Below the pieces are notes generated by a model. That model was not told the DNA's origin. It was given only the letters and a program-made list of their open reading frames with translations, and did not search any database. This document shows positions 24,643 to 33,758 of a stretch of 47,178 nucleotides of DNA, piece after piece (position 1 is the stretch's first letter; each line of letters begins with the position of its first letter). Source of the stretch: Collinsella aerofaciens (GTDB lineage Bacteria; Actinomycetota; Coriobacteriia; Coriobacteriales; Coriobacteriaceae); assembly GCA_008671135.1 (NCBI GenBank), contig RQAP01000046.1, positions 1 to 47,178 on the forward strand, read 5' to 3'. A program made the translations under genes and the position numbers.

Positions 24643-24754
24643 GGAATGCCAAAATTCGTCCGTCAGCTACCATCTGCCAAAAATGACGGATAAAGGGCTC
24701 ATCGAAGTAATGGGTTCATCGACGAGCCGCAACCGCCGCTATCGGAAGAAGTAG
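24623..24754 (+). pseudogene. Remnant of a winged-helix C-terminus
   Basis: A frame opening after an in-frame TGA at 24620 encodes 43 residues ending at TAG 24752. It includes SSVSYHLPKMTDKGLIEV and then MGSSTSRNRRYRKK. This reads like the last helix and wing of a winged-helix DNA-binding domain such as those ending Fic-type or AlbA/Schlafen-type proteins. There is no start codon with a ribosome site and no upstream protein; the 66-bp palindrome overlaps its beginning. The parent family is uncertain. Confidence 0.45.
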
Positions 24755-24829
24755 ATGCAGCCGAATTGCCCCTCTATCGTCTCTCGAAGTTTGATGGGTG
24801 CTAGGGGAGCGACTGCCTCGCGATATTTC

Positions 24830-24874
24830 CCCAGATAAAACCTGCCAAAATAAACCTGTTCCTTTTTGGCAGGT
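24830..24874 (+). repeat. REP-like element, copy A2
   Basis: Same sequence as copy A1 except CTGTTCC for CTGTCCC in the loop, and the last bases read AGGTCAG instead of AGGTTA. It lies in the gene-free interval before larE. Confidence 0.92.
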
Positions 24875-24946
24875 CAGTTAACGCAGTGCAGGTTGAGCAT
24901 ATGCGAGCGAGCGGGCTCCGGGTGCGGTAAGGTGACGTGAAACAAG

Positions 24947-24973
24947 CGGGCGCTGACCTTTTGGTCGCGCCCG
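24947..24973. terminator. Hairpin in the larE downstream region, possible terminator
   Basis: CGGGCGCTGACC pairs with GGTCGCGCCCG around TTTT with one bulged T. No clear U-run follows on either strand, so its role is uncertain. Confidence 0.4.
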
Positions 24974-25023
24974 TGAAGTTGAGCGTCAGATTGCCGTGCC
25001 CGGGGCCTGCGCAGCGCCGAGCG

Positions 25024-25050
25024 GTTACGCCGTTTGTAAAACGGCGTAAC
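25024..25050. repeat. Palindromic hairpin abutting the larE stop codon (copy C1)
   Basis: GTTACGCCGTTT (25024-25035) pairs perfectly with AAACGGCGTAAC (25039-25050) around GTA. The next three bases are the larE stop codon on the minus strand. A related hairpin follows the nitroreductase gene at 34435-34456. Confidence 0.85.
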
Positions 25051-25929
25051 TTAAAGATTCATGTTGCCGTGAATGTAGGGGGTGACCTCGGGGGAGATAT
25101 GGTCGCAGCCCAGTTCGCGCAGCGCGGACTTGATAACGGCGGGCAGCGGGGTCTTGCCCTTGTCGTCGACGGCGGCACCGCCGAGGGTGGCAATCTTGGC
25201 GACATCTGCGGGTGCGGCCTCGATATGCATGCAGCCGCCGACCAGGCGCGCGCGTACCTGTGCCAGATCAAGATCGTGCAGGTAATCCTCGCAGGCGCGA
25301 ATCAGGGAGACCTTCTCGCGCGTAAGCTCCTCGCCCGTGGGGACGCGCGTGGCAAGACATGCTCCCGCCGGCAGGTTCCAAACGGGATAACCCCATGCGC
25401 GCAGCAGCTCGCGCTCTTCGTCCTTGGTAAAGCCGACCTCCATAAGGGGTGAGCGTACGCCGAGCTCTTCTGCCGCACGCATGCCGGGGCGGTAGTCACC
25501 GCGATCGCTTGCATTGCTGCCATCGATGACGGTGGGAAAGCCGAGCGACTTGGCGTGGTTGACGATGGCGGTAAAGCCAGCGTGCTTGCAGTGGTAGCAG
25601 CGATTGGCATCGTTGCAGGCTACTTGGGGGAGCTGCAACTGATCGACCGAAAGATTGAGCACGGGGAGCTTAAAATGCGCCCCTTCATTGGCTTGTCCAT
25701 CAACGGACTGCTCAAACGAAGCCTGCTCGGGCGTGCCGATGAGCGGCGTGGTGAGATGGACGAGGAGGGTATTGGTAGGCATGATGCGGGCGCATACGGC
25801 GGCCAAAAAGCTGCTGTCAACGCCGCCGGAAAACCCGATAGCCACGCGCCCGTATGCCAAAAGCAGCTGTTCGAGCGCCGATAGCTTGTCTTGAAGCTCC
25901 TCTGCGGGTGCCGTGGTGTCTAAAATCAT
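25051..25929 (-). CDS. larE: ATP-dependent sacrificial sulfur transferase LarE
   Basis: In the lactate racemase pathway LarE adenylates a nicotinate-derived precursor and donates sulfur from its own cysteine to build the nickel-pincer cofactor. The 292-aa protein has the PP-loop motif SGGVDSS (34-40) and the ACLATRVPTG block whose Cys191 corresponds to the sulfur-donating Cys176 of the Lactiplantibacillus enzyme. It also has the conserved NRCYHCK segment (Cys111, Cys114). No larA, larB or larC is nearby, so the cofactor may be used by a pincer enzyme encoded elsewhere. AAGGAA precedes the ATG. Confidence 0.9.
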   Translation of the reverse strand: MILDTTAPAEELQDKLSALEQLLLAYGRVAIGFSGGVDSSFLAAVCARIMPTNTLLVHLTTPLIGTPEQASFEQSVDGQANEGAHFKLPVLNLSVDQLQLPQVACNDANRCYHCKHAGFTAIVNHAKSLGFPTVIDGSNASDRGDYRPGMRAAEELGVRSPLMEVGFTKDEERELLRAWGYPVWNLPAGACLATRVPTGEELTREKVSLIRACEDYLHDLDLAQVRARLVGGCMHIEAAPADVAKIATLGGAAVDDKGKTPLPAVIKSALRELGCDHISPEVTPYIHGNMNL

Positions 25930-26025
25930 GAAACGTTCCTTATCGTTGAGTACTCGATCGAAAACTATAATCCTAATGCGTTACTTGCCATAAGACTTCT
26001 ATCTGTGTAACGAAAGTGCAATATG

Positions 26026-26042
26026 GTATATACGTTATATAC
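26026..26042. promoter_or_regulatory. Palindromic operator candidate between larE and the HAD gene
   Basis: GTATATA-CGT-TATATAC, a perfect 7+3+7 inverted repeat in the 173-bp divergent region. Position and symmetry fit a dimeric regulator site, but no regulator gene is adjacent. Confidence 0.45.
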
Positions 26043-26102
26043 AAGTTGCCAAATGCGGTAGAGTTGCGGCAATGCGACAGCGAGAGTCGATGGGGGACCG
26101 AT

Positions 26103-26753
26103 ATGATCAAGGCTGTTATTTTTGACATGGATGGAACACTGGTCGATACCGAGCGTTTGGGGATTAAGGCCTGGAAGGCAGGCGCCGCTGAGCTGGGGCT
26201 CGCGATTGATGATGCCCTGATCCATCAGTTTATTGGCCGCACGCTGCCCGACGTCATGGACATCCTTGAGGCACATTACGGCAGCAGAGAAACCGCCGAG
26301 GCGCTCTATCATCGCCACAAGGAGATTCGCGACGAGATGGTCAAGACCGATCTGGAGCTTAAGGCCGGCGCCGCCGAGTGCATAGACGAGCTGCTGGCTG
26401 CGGGCTATCACGTGGGCCTTGCAACGTCGTCGCGCCTCGTTACGGCCGAGCGCAACCTTAAGATGGTCGGCCTCTTTGACAAGTTTGAGACGGTGACTTG
26501 CGGCGAGGACGTCGTGCATGGCAAGCCCGATCCCGAGATGTATCTGCTTGCCTGCGAGCGCGCGGGCTTTGTCCCCGAGGAATGTGCCGTGGTCGAGGAT
26601 TCGCGCAACGGCTGCGTCTCGGGCATTACGGCCGGCTGTCATGTCTTTGCCGTCCCCGACATCGTGCCGCTGCCGCAGGACGTGGTGGATGGCTGCGAGG
26701 CCGTACTCGATACGTTGTTCGACCTGGCGGCGGCAGTCAAGGCCGTGCGCTAG
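26103..26753 (+). CDS. HAD-family hydrolase, beta-phosphoglucomutase-like
   Basis: A 216-aa haloacid-dehalogenase phosphatase or mutase of the class with an N-terminal helical cap. Motif I is FDMDGTLVDTE (catalytic Asp9 and Asp11), motif II ATSSR, motif III the Lys in HGKPDPEMY, and motif IV VVEDSRNGCVSG. The substrate is unassigned. GGGGGACCGAT precedes ATG 26103; an open frame back to 26016 overlaps the palindromic operator and is not used. It is divergent from larE and convergent with the next LacI gene. Confidence 0.9.
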   Translation: MIKAVIFDMDGTLVDTERLGIKAWKAGAAELGLAIDDALIHQFIGRTLPDVMDILEAHYGSRETAEALYHRHKEIRDEMVKTDLELKAGAAECIDELLAAGYHVGLATSSRLVTAERNLKMVGLFDKFETVTCGEDVVHGKPDPEMYLLACERAGFVPEECAVVEDSRNGCVSGITAGCHVFAVPDIVPLPQDVVDGCEAVLDTLFDLAAAVKAVR

Positions 26754-26792
26754 ACCGCTGCGGCGTTGAAACGAGCAATTGCCCACGTTTGT

Positions 26793-26840
26793 GCTTAAGC
26801 AAAAGGGGCCCGGCAATGGTCGGGCCCCTTTTGCTTAAGC
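26793..26840. terminator. Bidirectional terminator, perfect 20-bp stem
   Basis: GCTTAAGCAAAAGGGGCCCG (26793-26812) is the exact complement of 26821-26840 around GCAATGGT. AAAA and TTTT tracts lie inside the stem on both strands, serving the convergent HAD and LacI genes. Confidence 0.9.
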
Positions 26841-26866
26841 GGCGACATAGCATACTCGCGGGCGTG

Positions 26867-27979
26867 CTATAGATACGCGCCGAGATTGATGGCGGTGGCT
26901 TCGGTTTGGCTGCTCGCCTGGGTGCTGGCGCGCTCCAGTAGGAACGGACGCACCAGTTCTTGGCGGTTGATATCCTCGGCGGCGGTGACTGCGGTGACGG
27001 TGCGCGCTGCAGAGCCGACGCGGATATGCTTGGTCTTTGCCGGGGCCTTGTTCTCGATTTGCTCCATGAGCAGTTGGACACCCTTGCGGCCAATCTCGTA
27101 GCCCGGGGGCGCTACCGTAGTGAGCGGGACCGATCCGCTCCAAGCGAGCGGGTTGCCATCGCAGCCCGCTACGCGTACTTGCCCGGGGACAGAGATGCCC
27201 TTGTCGACCAGTGCCGAAACGACACCCGAGGCCAGCACGTCGGTTAGACCGACGACAAAATCGGGGCGTTCGTCGGCGGGACGCTCGGCGATTTGGCTGC
27301 CGATACCATAGCCGTCGGCCGCCGTGTTCCACTCGCCGGCGTCAATGACTTCGATCTTGATGTCGGGATGTAGGGCGAGCGCCTTATGAATGCCAAGGAC
27401 GCGCAGGGTGAGTTGCATAAATGCTGCTCTACCCACAACGGTGATATGGCGTGCACCGCGGGCGATGGCGAGTTCGGCAATGATGCGACCCTGGGCCTCG
27501 TTGTCGGCCGCTACGTAGTAGCCGGGCCCGGAGCAATGGATGTCCAGATGGACGATCGGCACGGGCATCTTGGTCATGGCGGGGTGCCAGTCGGGGGACG
27601 CCATGGGCTGAACCATGACGCCGGACATCTGGGTGCCCATAAAGTAGCGCAGGTAATGGTCCTCGAGAATATCGTCGTTATCGGCGTTGGCGATGAGCAG
27701 GTCGTAGCCGTGCTTGCGAGCCTCGTTGTGGGCGCCGCTGGCGATTTGGAGCGAAAAACCGTGATCGAGACGGGGGAGCACCAGGCCAAAGGACTTGGTG
27801 GCGCCGCCCGCAAGCTGACGAGCGCTTTGGTTGGGCAGGTAGCCCAGGCGATTGATGGTCTCGTTGATGAGCTTGAGGGTCTCGGGACGCAGCTTTTCGG
27901 GGTGGTTGAGCGCGTTGGAAACCGTGCCCAACGAAACTCCGGCTTCGCGCGCGACGTCGCTGATTTTAACCTTTGCCAT
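26867..27979 (-). CDS. LacI-family transcriptional regulator
   Basis: A 370-aa regulator. The helix-turn-helix ISDVAREAGVSLGTVSNAL starts at residue 6, the hinge reads NQSARQLAGG, and the effector domain includes GVMVQPMASPDW and the DNA-contact-coupled IRVGSAARTVTAV end. The start at 27979 follows AAAGGGGCCGCT; the much longer open frame upstream runs through repeat elements and is rejected. It is divergent from glmS across 318 bp filled with two repeat elements and a set of half-sites. Its target cannot be read from sequence; the 40-residue C-terminal tail is longer than usual. Confidence 0.9.
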   Translation of the reverse strand: MAKVKISDVAREAGVSLGTVSNALNHPEKLRPETLKLINETINRLGYLPNQSARQLAGGATKSFGLVLPRLDHGFSLQIASGAHNEARKHGYDLLIANADNDDILEDHYLRYFMGTQMSGVMVQPMASPDWHPAMTKMPVPIVHLDIHCSGPGYYVAADNEAQGRIIAELAIARGARHITVVGRAAFMQLTLRVLGIHKALALHPDIKIEVIDAGEWNTAADGYGIGSQIAERPADERPDFVVGLTDVLASGVVSALVDKGISVPGQVRVAGCDGNPLAWSGSVPLTTVAPPGYEIGRKGVQLLMEQIENKAPAKTKHIRVGSAARTVTAVTAAEDINRQELVRPFLLERASTQASSQTEATAINLGAYL

Positions 27980-28045
27980 AGCGGCCCCTTTGATGCGTTT
28001 CAAGTACAAGCCAGATTGTAGCATCGCCCGCCCCCGAGGTGTCAA

Positions 28046-28091
28046 AACCTGCCATTTAGGGACAGGTTTATTTTGGCAGGTTTTATCTGGG
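28046..28091 (-). repeat. REP-like element, copy A3 (inverted orientation)
   Basis: On the minus strand it reads CCCAGATAAAACCTGCCAAA, then TAAACCTGTCCC, then TAAATGGCAGGTTT, the same as copies A1 and A4 but with two changed bases in the second stem arm. It lies in the gap between the LacI gene and glmS. Confidence 0.93.
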
Positions 28092-28112
28092 AAAACGATG
28101 CTGCCAGACCAA

Positions 28113-28147
28113 ACCACCACGAAGGTGCCTGTCCCCTTTGTGGTGGT
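28113..28147. repeat. Related hairpin with TGTCCC loop (type D)
   Basis: ACCACCACGAAGG pairs with CCTTTGTGGTGGT (one G-U type mismatch) around TGCCTGTCC. Like the A and B elements it carries TGTCCCC between stem arms. Confidence 0.8.
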
Positions 28148-28164
28148 GGGGTGTGTGTATCGAG

Positions 28165-28196
28165 TGGTATTCAAGTTGAGATACCAATTCTGGTAT
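28165..28196. promoter_or_regulatory. Three TGGTAT half-sites upstream of glmS
   Basis: TGGTAT at 28165-28170, its complement ATACCA at 28181-28186, and TGGTAT again at 28191-28196. This makes inverted pairs with 10- and 4-base spacers. GntR/HutC-type amino-sugar regulators use TGGT/ACCA half-sites. A TACAAT hexamer at 28218-28223 could be the -10 box just downstream. Confidence 0.45.
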
Positions 28197-28297
28197 ATCA
28201 GCTTGCGTCCGCGTGAGTACAATACTCGAACGTTATACGTCTCAGCGCCCCATGTGCGTGGACGTTTTGCAGTCACGCGGACGAAGGGATTTATCCT

Positions 28298-30145
<1,848 letters not shown>

Positions 30146-30169
30146 TCGAGTTCCGTCATCCTAACAACT

Positions 30170-30207
30170 AAGGCCCGACTCCGCGTCATCAGGCGGAGCC
30201 GGGCCTT
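30170..30207 (+). terminator. Terminator of glmS
   Basis: AAGGCCCGACTCCGC pairs with GCGGAGCCGGGCCTT (one mismatch) around GTCATCAG, then GTTG. Its symmetric flanks could serve the convergent GntR gene too. Confidence 0.88.
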
Positions 30208-30217
30208 GTTGCATTTG

Positions 30218-30264
30218 CCCAGATAAAACCTGCCAAAATAAACCTGTCCCTATTTGGCAGGTTA
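30218..30264 (+). repeat. REP-like element, copy A4, supplying the GntR stop codon
   Basis: Differs from copy A1 by a single base (TATTTGG for TTTTTGG). Its last three bases, TTA, are the stop codon of the minus-strand GntR gene, so the element and the coding region meet or overlap exactly. Confidence 0.93.
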
Positions 30265-30963
30265 GCGGAGCTTGCTGGTCTCGAAGTACTCGGGGAACTG
30301 GTCCAGGACCTCGGTCTGGTTGCGAAACATCATATGCAGGTGCTTGCTGACCAAAAAGCTCGCCTCGATAGGATCGCGACCGGCGATGGCGCGGCGGATT
30401 TGCTTGTGCTCGTTAACGGTCTCCTGATTGTCGAGCGTCTGCGTGGCGGCGCGCAGCCAGCGGAAGCGCTCCAAGTCGGCATTGGTCTCTTCGAGCCATG
30501 ACCACACGGTGCTGCGGCACGCGATGCTAAAGATCATGCGGTGCATGAGGTTGTCGCTTAAAAAGAATCCGATGCGATCCTCTTCGGCCATGGCCTTTTC
30601 CTGCAGCGCGATGGCTCGGTCGAGCTGCTCGATGCCTGCCGAGGTAGCGCGGGCGCAGCACTCCACAATCACCTGCTTTTCCAGGTGTTCGCGAATATAG
30701 CAAGCGCTTTCGGCAAGGGTGAGGTTAATGGGCGAGACATAGGTACCGCTTTGGGGCACGGTGCGCACCAGGCCCTCTTGTGCCAGACGCACTAGCGCCT
30801 CGCGCACAGGGGTGCGCCCCATATCCAGGTCGTCGCAAAGCTGCTTGACGCCCAGCTTTTCGCCCGGCTTGTAGTCCAGGTAGACGATTTTGCGTCGAAT
30901 GGTGTGGTAGGACTGGTCCTGTAGGCTCGTTTCCTGCTCGCCGACGTGCATCGATTCTTCCAT
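30262..30963 (-). CDS. GntR-family regulator, FCD-domain type
   Basis: A 233-aa regulator (243 if the ATG at 30993 is used). The winged helix covers YHTIRRKIVYLDYKPGEKLG (two blocks) and GRTPVREALVRLAQEGLV. The C-terminal FCD ligand domain includes the metal or ligand histidines in DNLMHRMIF and NEHKQIRRAI. The ATG at 30963 is preferred because GCGAGG lies 4 bases before it, whereas 30993 has no ribosome site. It is divergent from the YeiH-like exporter gene and is a natural candidate for its regulator. Its stop codon is provided by the repeat element. Confidence 0.88.
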   Translation of the reverse strand: MEESMHVGEQETSLQDQSYHTIRRKIVYLDYKPGEKLGVKQLCDDLDMGRTPVREALVRLAQEGLVRTVPQSGTYVSPINLTLAESACYIREHLEKQVIVECCARATSAGIEQLDRAIALQEKAMAEEDRIGFFLSDNLMHRMIFSIACRSTVWSWLEETNADLERFRWLRAATQTLDNQETVNEHKQIRRAIAGRDPIEASFLVSKHLHMMFRNQTEVLDQFPEYFETSKLR

Positions 30964-31156
30964 AGCGCCTCGCAACTGTTCTATCACACTCATATGTCAG
31001 TTGTTAATTATGCCGCGAATCATCTTTCCGCGGTGGGTAATTCGGCTGTTGCCTGAGAACTATCGCGGCATCTTAGTCGTTGTTTACGCAAGGCTGTGCT
31101 CAATGTTGCCGTATCATAAGCCGTCGCAAACGTGAAATAGAAAGAAGGAATCCCAT

Positions 31157-32191
31157 ATGCAACTGGCGAATATCGTACGCGAGCGCTGGAAGGGCGTCTT
31201 GTTCTGCCTGATCATCGCTATCCCCGCGACGTTGCTCGGCAAACAAATCGAGGTGGTCGGCGGGCCGGTATTTGCCATCCTCTTTGGCATGGTCCTGGCG
31301 CTCGTCTTTCCCAAGAATCGTCGCGATCAGCTCGCCGCCGGCGTCACCTATACGTCCAAAAAAGTCTTGCAGTACGCGGTTATCCTGCTTGGCTTTGGCA
31401 TGAACCTCTCCCAGATTCTGTCCAAGGGCGCCCAGTCGCTGCCGATTATCGTGGCGACGATCTCGACCTCGCTTGTCATCGCCTTCGTGCTCTGCCGCGT
31501 CATGAACGTGCCGAGCAAGATTGCGACGCTTGTGGGTGTGGGTTCGTCGATTTGCGGCGGTTCTGCCATCGCCGCGACCGCACCCGTCATCGATGCCGAC
31601 GATCGCGAGATTGCCCAGGCCATTTCGGTCATCTTCCTGTTTAACGTTATCGCGGCGCTCGTGTTTCCGACGCTCGGCGGCATGCTCGGGCTGACCAACG
31701 AGGGCTTTGGCCTGTTTGCCGGCACCGCCATCAACGACACCTCGTCCGTAACGGCTGCGGCGAGCGCTTGGGACAGCATGCATCCCGGCGCTAATGTGCT
31801 CGAGAGCGCCACGGTGGTCAAGCTCACCAGGACGCTGGCCATCATTCCCATCACGTTGGTCCTCGCGTGCTGGCAGATGCATCTGGCACGCAAGGCCGGA
31901 GGCGACGCCAAAAGCACGTTCTCGCTTAAACGCGCGTTTCCCATGTTTGTGCTGTTCTTTGTGCTGGCGAGCGTAATCACCACGGTGCTTCAGCTTCCCG
32001 CGTCCTTTACGGCGCCCATCAAGGAGCTGTCGAAGTTCTTTATTGTGATGGCCATGGCGGCTATTGGTTTTAATACCGATATCGTCGAGCTGGTCAAAAA
32101 AGGCGGCAAGCCCATCGCATTGGGCTTTTGCTGCTGGATTGGCATTGCGTGCATGAGTTTAGGAATGCAGCACGTGCTGGGAATCTGGTAG
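31157..32191 (+). CDS. YeiH/UPF0324-family putative sulfate or organosulfur exporter
   Basis: A 344-aa polytopic membrane protein with about ten helices. The conserved family block GVGSSICGGSAIAATAPV near residue 133 and FAGTAINDTSSVTAAASAW near 200 identify it. Family members are named putative sulfate exporters on limited evidence; substrates such as sulfolactate or sulfite-like anions have been proposed. GAAAGAAGGAATCCC precedes the ATG. It is divergent from a GntR regulator, whose regulon probably includes it. Confidence 0.88.
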   Translation: MQLANIVRERWKGVLFCLIIAIPATLLGKQIEVVGGPVFAILFGMVLALVFPKNRRDQLAAGVTYTSKKVLQYAVILLGFGMNLSQILSKGAQSLPIIVATISTSLVIAFVLCRVMNVPSKIATLVGVGSSICGGSAIAATAPVIDADDREIAQAISVIFLFNVIAALVFPTLGGMLGLTNEGFGLFAGTAINDTSSVTAAASAWDSMHPGANVLESATVVKLTRTLAIIPITLVLACWQMHLARKAGGDAKSTFSLKRAFPMFVLFFVLASVITTVLQLPASFTAPIKELSKFFIVMAMAAIGFNTDIVELVKKGGKPIALGFCCWIGIACMSLGMQHVLGIW

Positions 32192-32243
32192 AGAAGTAGC
32201 TTATTTGCGTACTGGTTGCTGGTGAGCGCATGCTTGCGGTGGA

Positions 32244-32332
32244 GCGATAGGAGCTCTTGCGGGTATGGCTTGTCCGCAGGTTGATAGGTCCCGAAGAGCT
32301 CTTATCGCCCCGCCAGGATGGCGATGCGGGGC
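32244..32332 (+). terminator. Tandem hairpins after the YeiH gene
   Basis: GCGATAGGAGCTCTT (32244-32258) pairs with AAGAGCTCTTATCGC (32294-32308), one G-U pair, enclosing an inner TTGCGG/CCGCAG stem. A second hairpin, GCCCCG (32307-32312) with CGGGGC (32327-32332), overlaps its end. They fill much of the 265-bp gap. There is no clear U-run. Confidence 0.5.
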
Positions 32333-32456
32333 AATTCATATATTCGCAAGAAGGTGCCGCAGACCCTATAGTGTTTGGTGAACATTATCGTTCAATTTTG
32401 AAACACTTGAGATGCTAAGCCACAGATAAGGGCTGCGGCTGGAGACGGGGCGAACC

Positions 32457-33674
32457 ATGGACAGCGATGCCAAGCTGCAGATTCTGATCGAGGCATTGTC
32501 CGCAGCCGGAGCATCGGCGCTGGCAATCGACGAGCGCGGTGGCGTTGTAATCTCGACTATGAGTGACGCTGTGCTCGAGCAGGATGTCGCCGCTTTTGTT
32601 TCCAAGCGTCTCGCTCGCGTGGGCGATGGGGCGCGCCTGGTGATGGGCCACGAGGGTATGCGGTTGAGCTTGACGGTGCGCCCGACGGCCAAGGAGTACG
32701 GGGCGCTTTGGGTGGTCGTGGCGCATGAGGTGCGCGCCGCCGCCGCGCATGCGGGCATCGAGTGGTTCAATGCCGATGAAGTCGAGGCTCGCTACGAGTC
32801 GAGTACGTACGGCATCGTCGAAGACGCGGCAGCGGTCGCTGCCCCCGTACGGGAGAGCTACGCGCGCGGGGTACCCCTTATGCTCGAGGGCGAGCTGGGC
32901 GCGGGGCAGGAACAGATTGCAAAACGTTTGTACCTGGATGGACCCTATGCCGATCAGCCCTTTGTGTCCGTTGCGCTCGATGAGCTTACGGATCGCGGCT
33001 GGCGCCATCTGCTCAAAAGTTCCGAATCGCCGCTATTCCAAACGGGGCTGACACTTTGCATGGGCGGCTGGCATGCCGTTGGCCCCCAACGCCTGCGCGA
33101 GCTCGTGTCCGCGATGATCGACACGGCGCTCGCAACTCGTTGCCATGTGGTGTTGACGGCAAACTATATGCCGGGCGGCGGCGAAAGCGATAAGGCTGCT
33201 TTTGTAACCGAGCGGCTGGCGTGTGCGGTGAGTGTGGCGCCGGCGATTGCCGAGCAAGGCGGCGCGTCGGAAAAGGTTGCGCGCTATCTGGAGTATCTGG
33301 CAGATATGTTTGAGACGGCAACACCTGCCTTGTCGTCCGCGGCGACAAAGACGCTCGATGCCTATCGATGGCCCCGTAACTATCTACAGCTGCGCGAGGT
33401 TTCGGAACGACTTTATATATTAGTGGGGACGGGCACGGCCGAGCGGGCGGTGGCGGAGGAGGTACTCGCCCAGGAGGACGTTATCAAGACCGCGACCTTT
33501 GGTGCCCCGACGCTCGAAAGCGATCTGTATATCTTGCGCCCGCTGGCCGATATCGAGCGCGATATCGCGCGGCTGGTCGTAGGCCACCTCCACGGCAACA
33601 GGACCCGCGCTGCCGAAGTGCTAGGCATAAGCCGTACGACCCTGTGGCGCCTGCTGAAGGACGACGACCGTTAA
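32457..33674 (+). CDS. Degenerate sigma-54-activator-like regulator with Fis-type HTH
   Basis: A 405-aa protein laid out like a bacterial enhancer-binding protein. Residues 1-130 are an uncharacterised sensory part, about 138-370 a AAA+ remnant, and 381-405 a Fis-type helix-turn-helix (NRTRAAEVLGISRTTLWRLL). The remnant lacks function-defining residues: Walker A reads GELGAGQEQ with Gln151 in place of Lys, the Walker B position reads LCMGGWHAV with no Asp-Glu, and the stretch that should hold GAFTGA is missing. It probably binds DNA without ATP-driven sigma-54 contact. GACGGGGCG precedes the ATG. Confidence 0.8.
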   Translation: MDSDAKLQILIEALSAAGASALAIDERGGVVISTMSDAVLEQDVAAFVSKRLARVGDGARLVMGHEGMRLSLTVRPTAKEYGALWVVVAHEVRAAAAHAGIEWFNADEVEARYESSTYGIVEDAAAVAAPVRESYARGVPLMLEGELGAGQEQIAKRLYLDGPYADQPFVSVALDELTDRGWRHLLKSSESPLFQTGLTLCMGGWHAVGPQRLRELVSAMIDTALATRCHVVLTANYMPGGGESDKAAFVTERLACAVSVAPAIAEQGGASEKVARYLEYLADMFETATPALSSAATKTLDAYRWPRNYLQLREVSERLYILVGTGTAERAVAEEVLAQEDVIKTATFGAPTLESDLYILRPLADIERDIARLVVGHLHGNRTRAAEVLGISRTTLWRLLKDDDR

Positions 33675-33758
33675 GCGAGGTGCCCGTGACCGCGTGCGGC
33701 ACGTGTGCTACAGTCCAAAGCAGCATTGTTTCGATTCTGTTACGGCGTGCGGGGGCGT

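Noticed and set aside
28148..28297. glmS ribozyme upstream of glmS
   Set aside because: The conserved ribozyme core and pseudoknot segments are not recognisable; TGGTAT half-sites fit protein-based control better.
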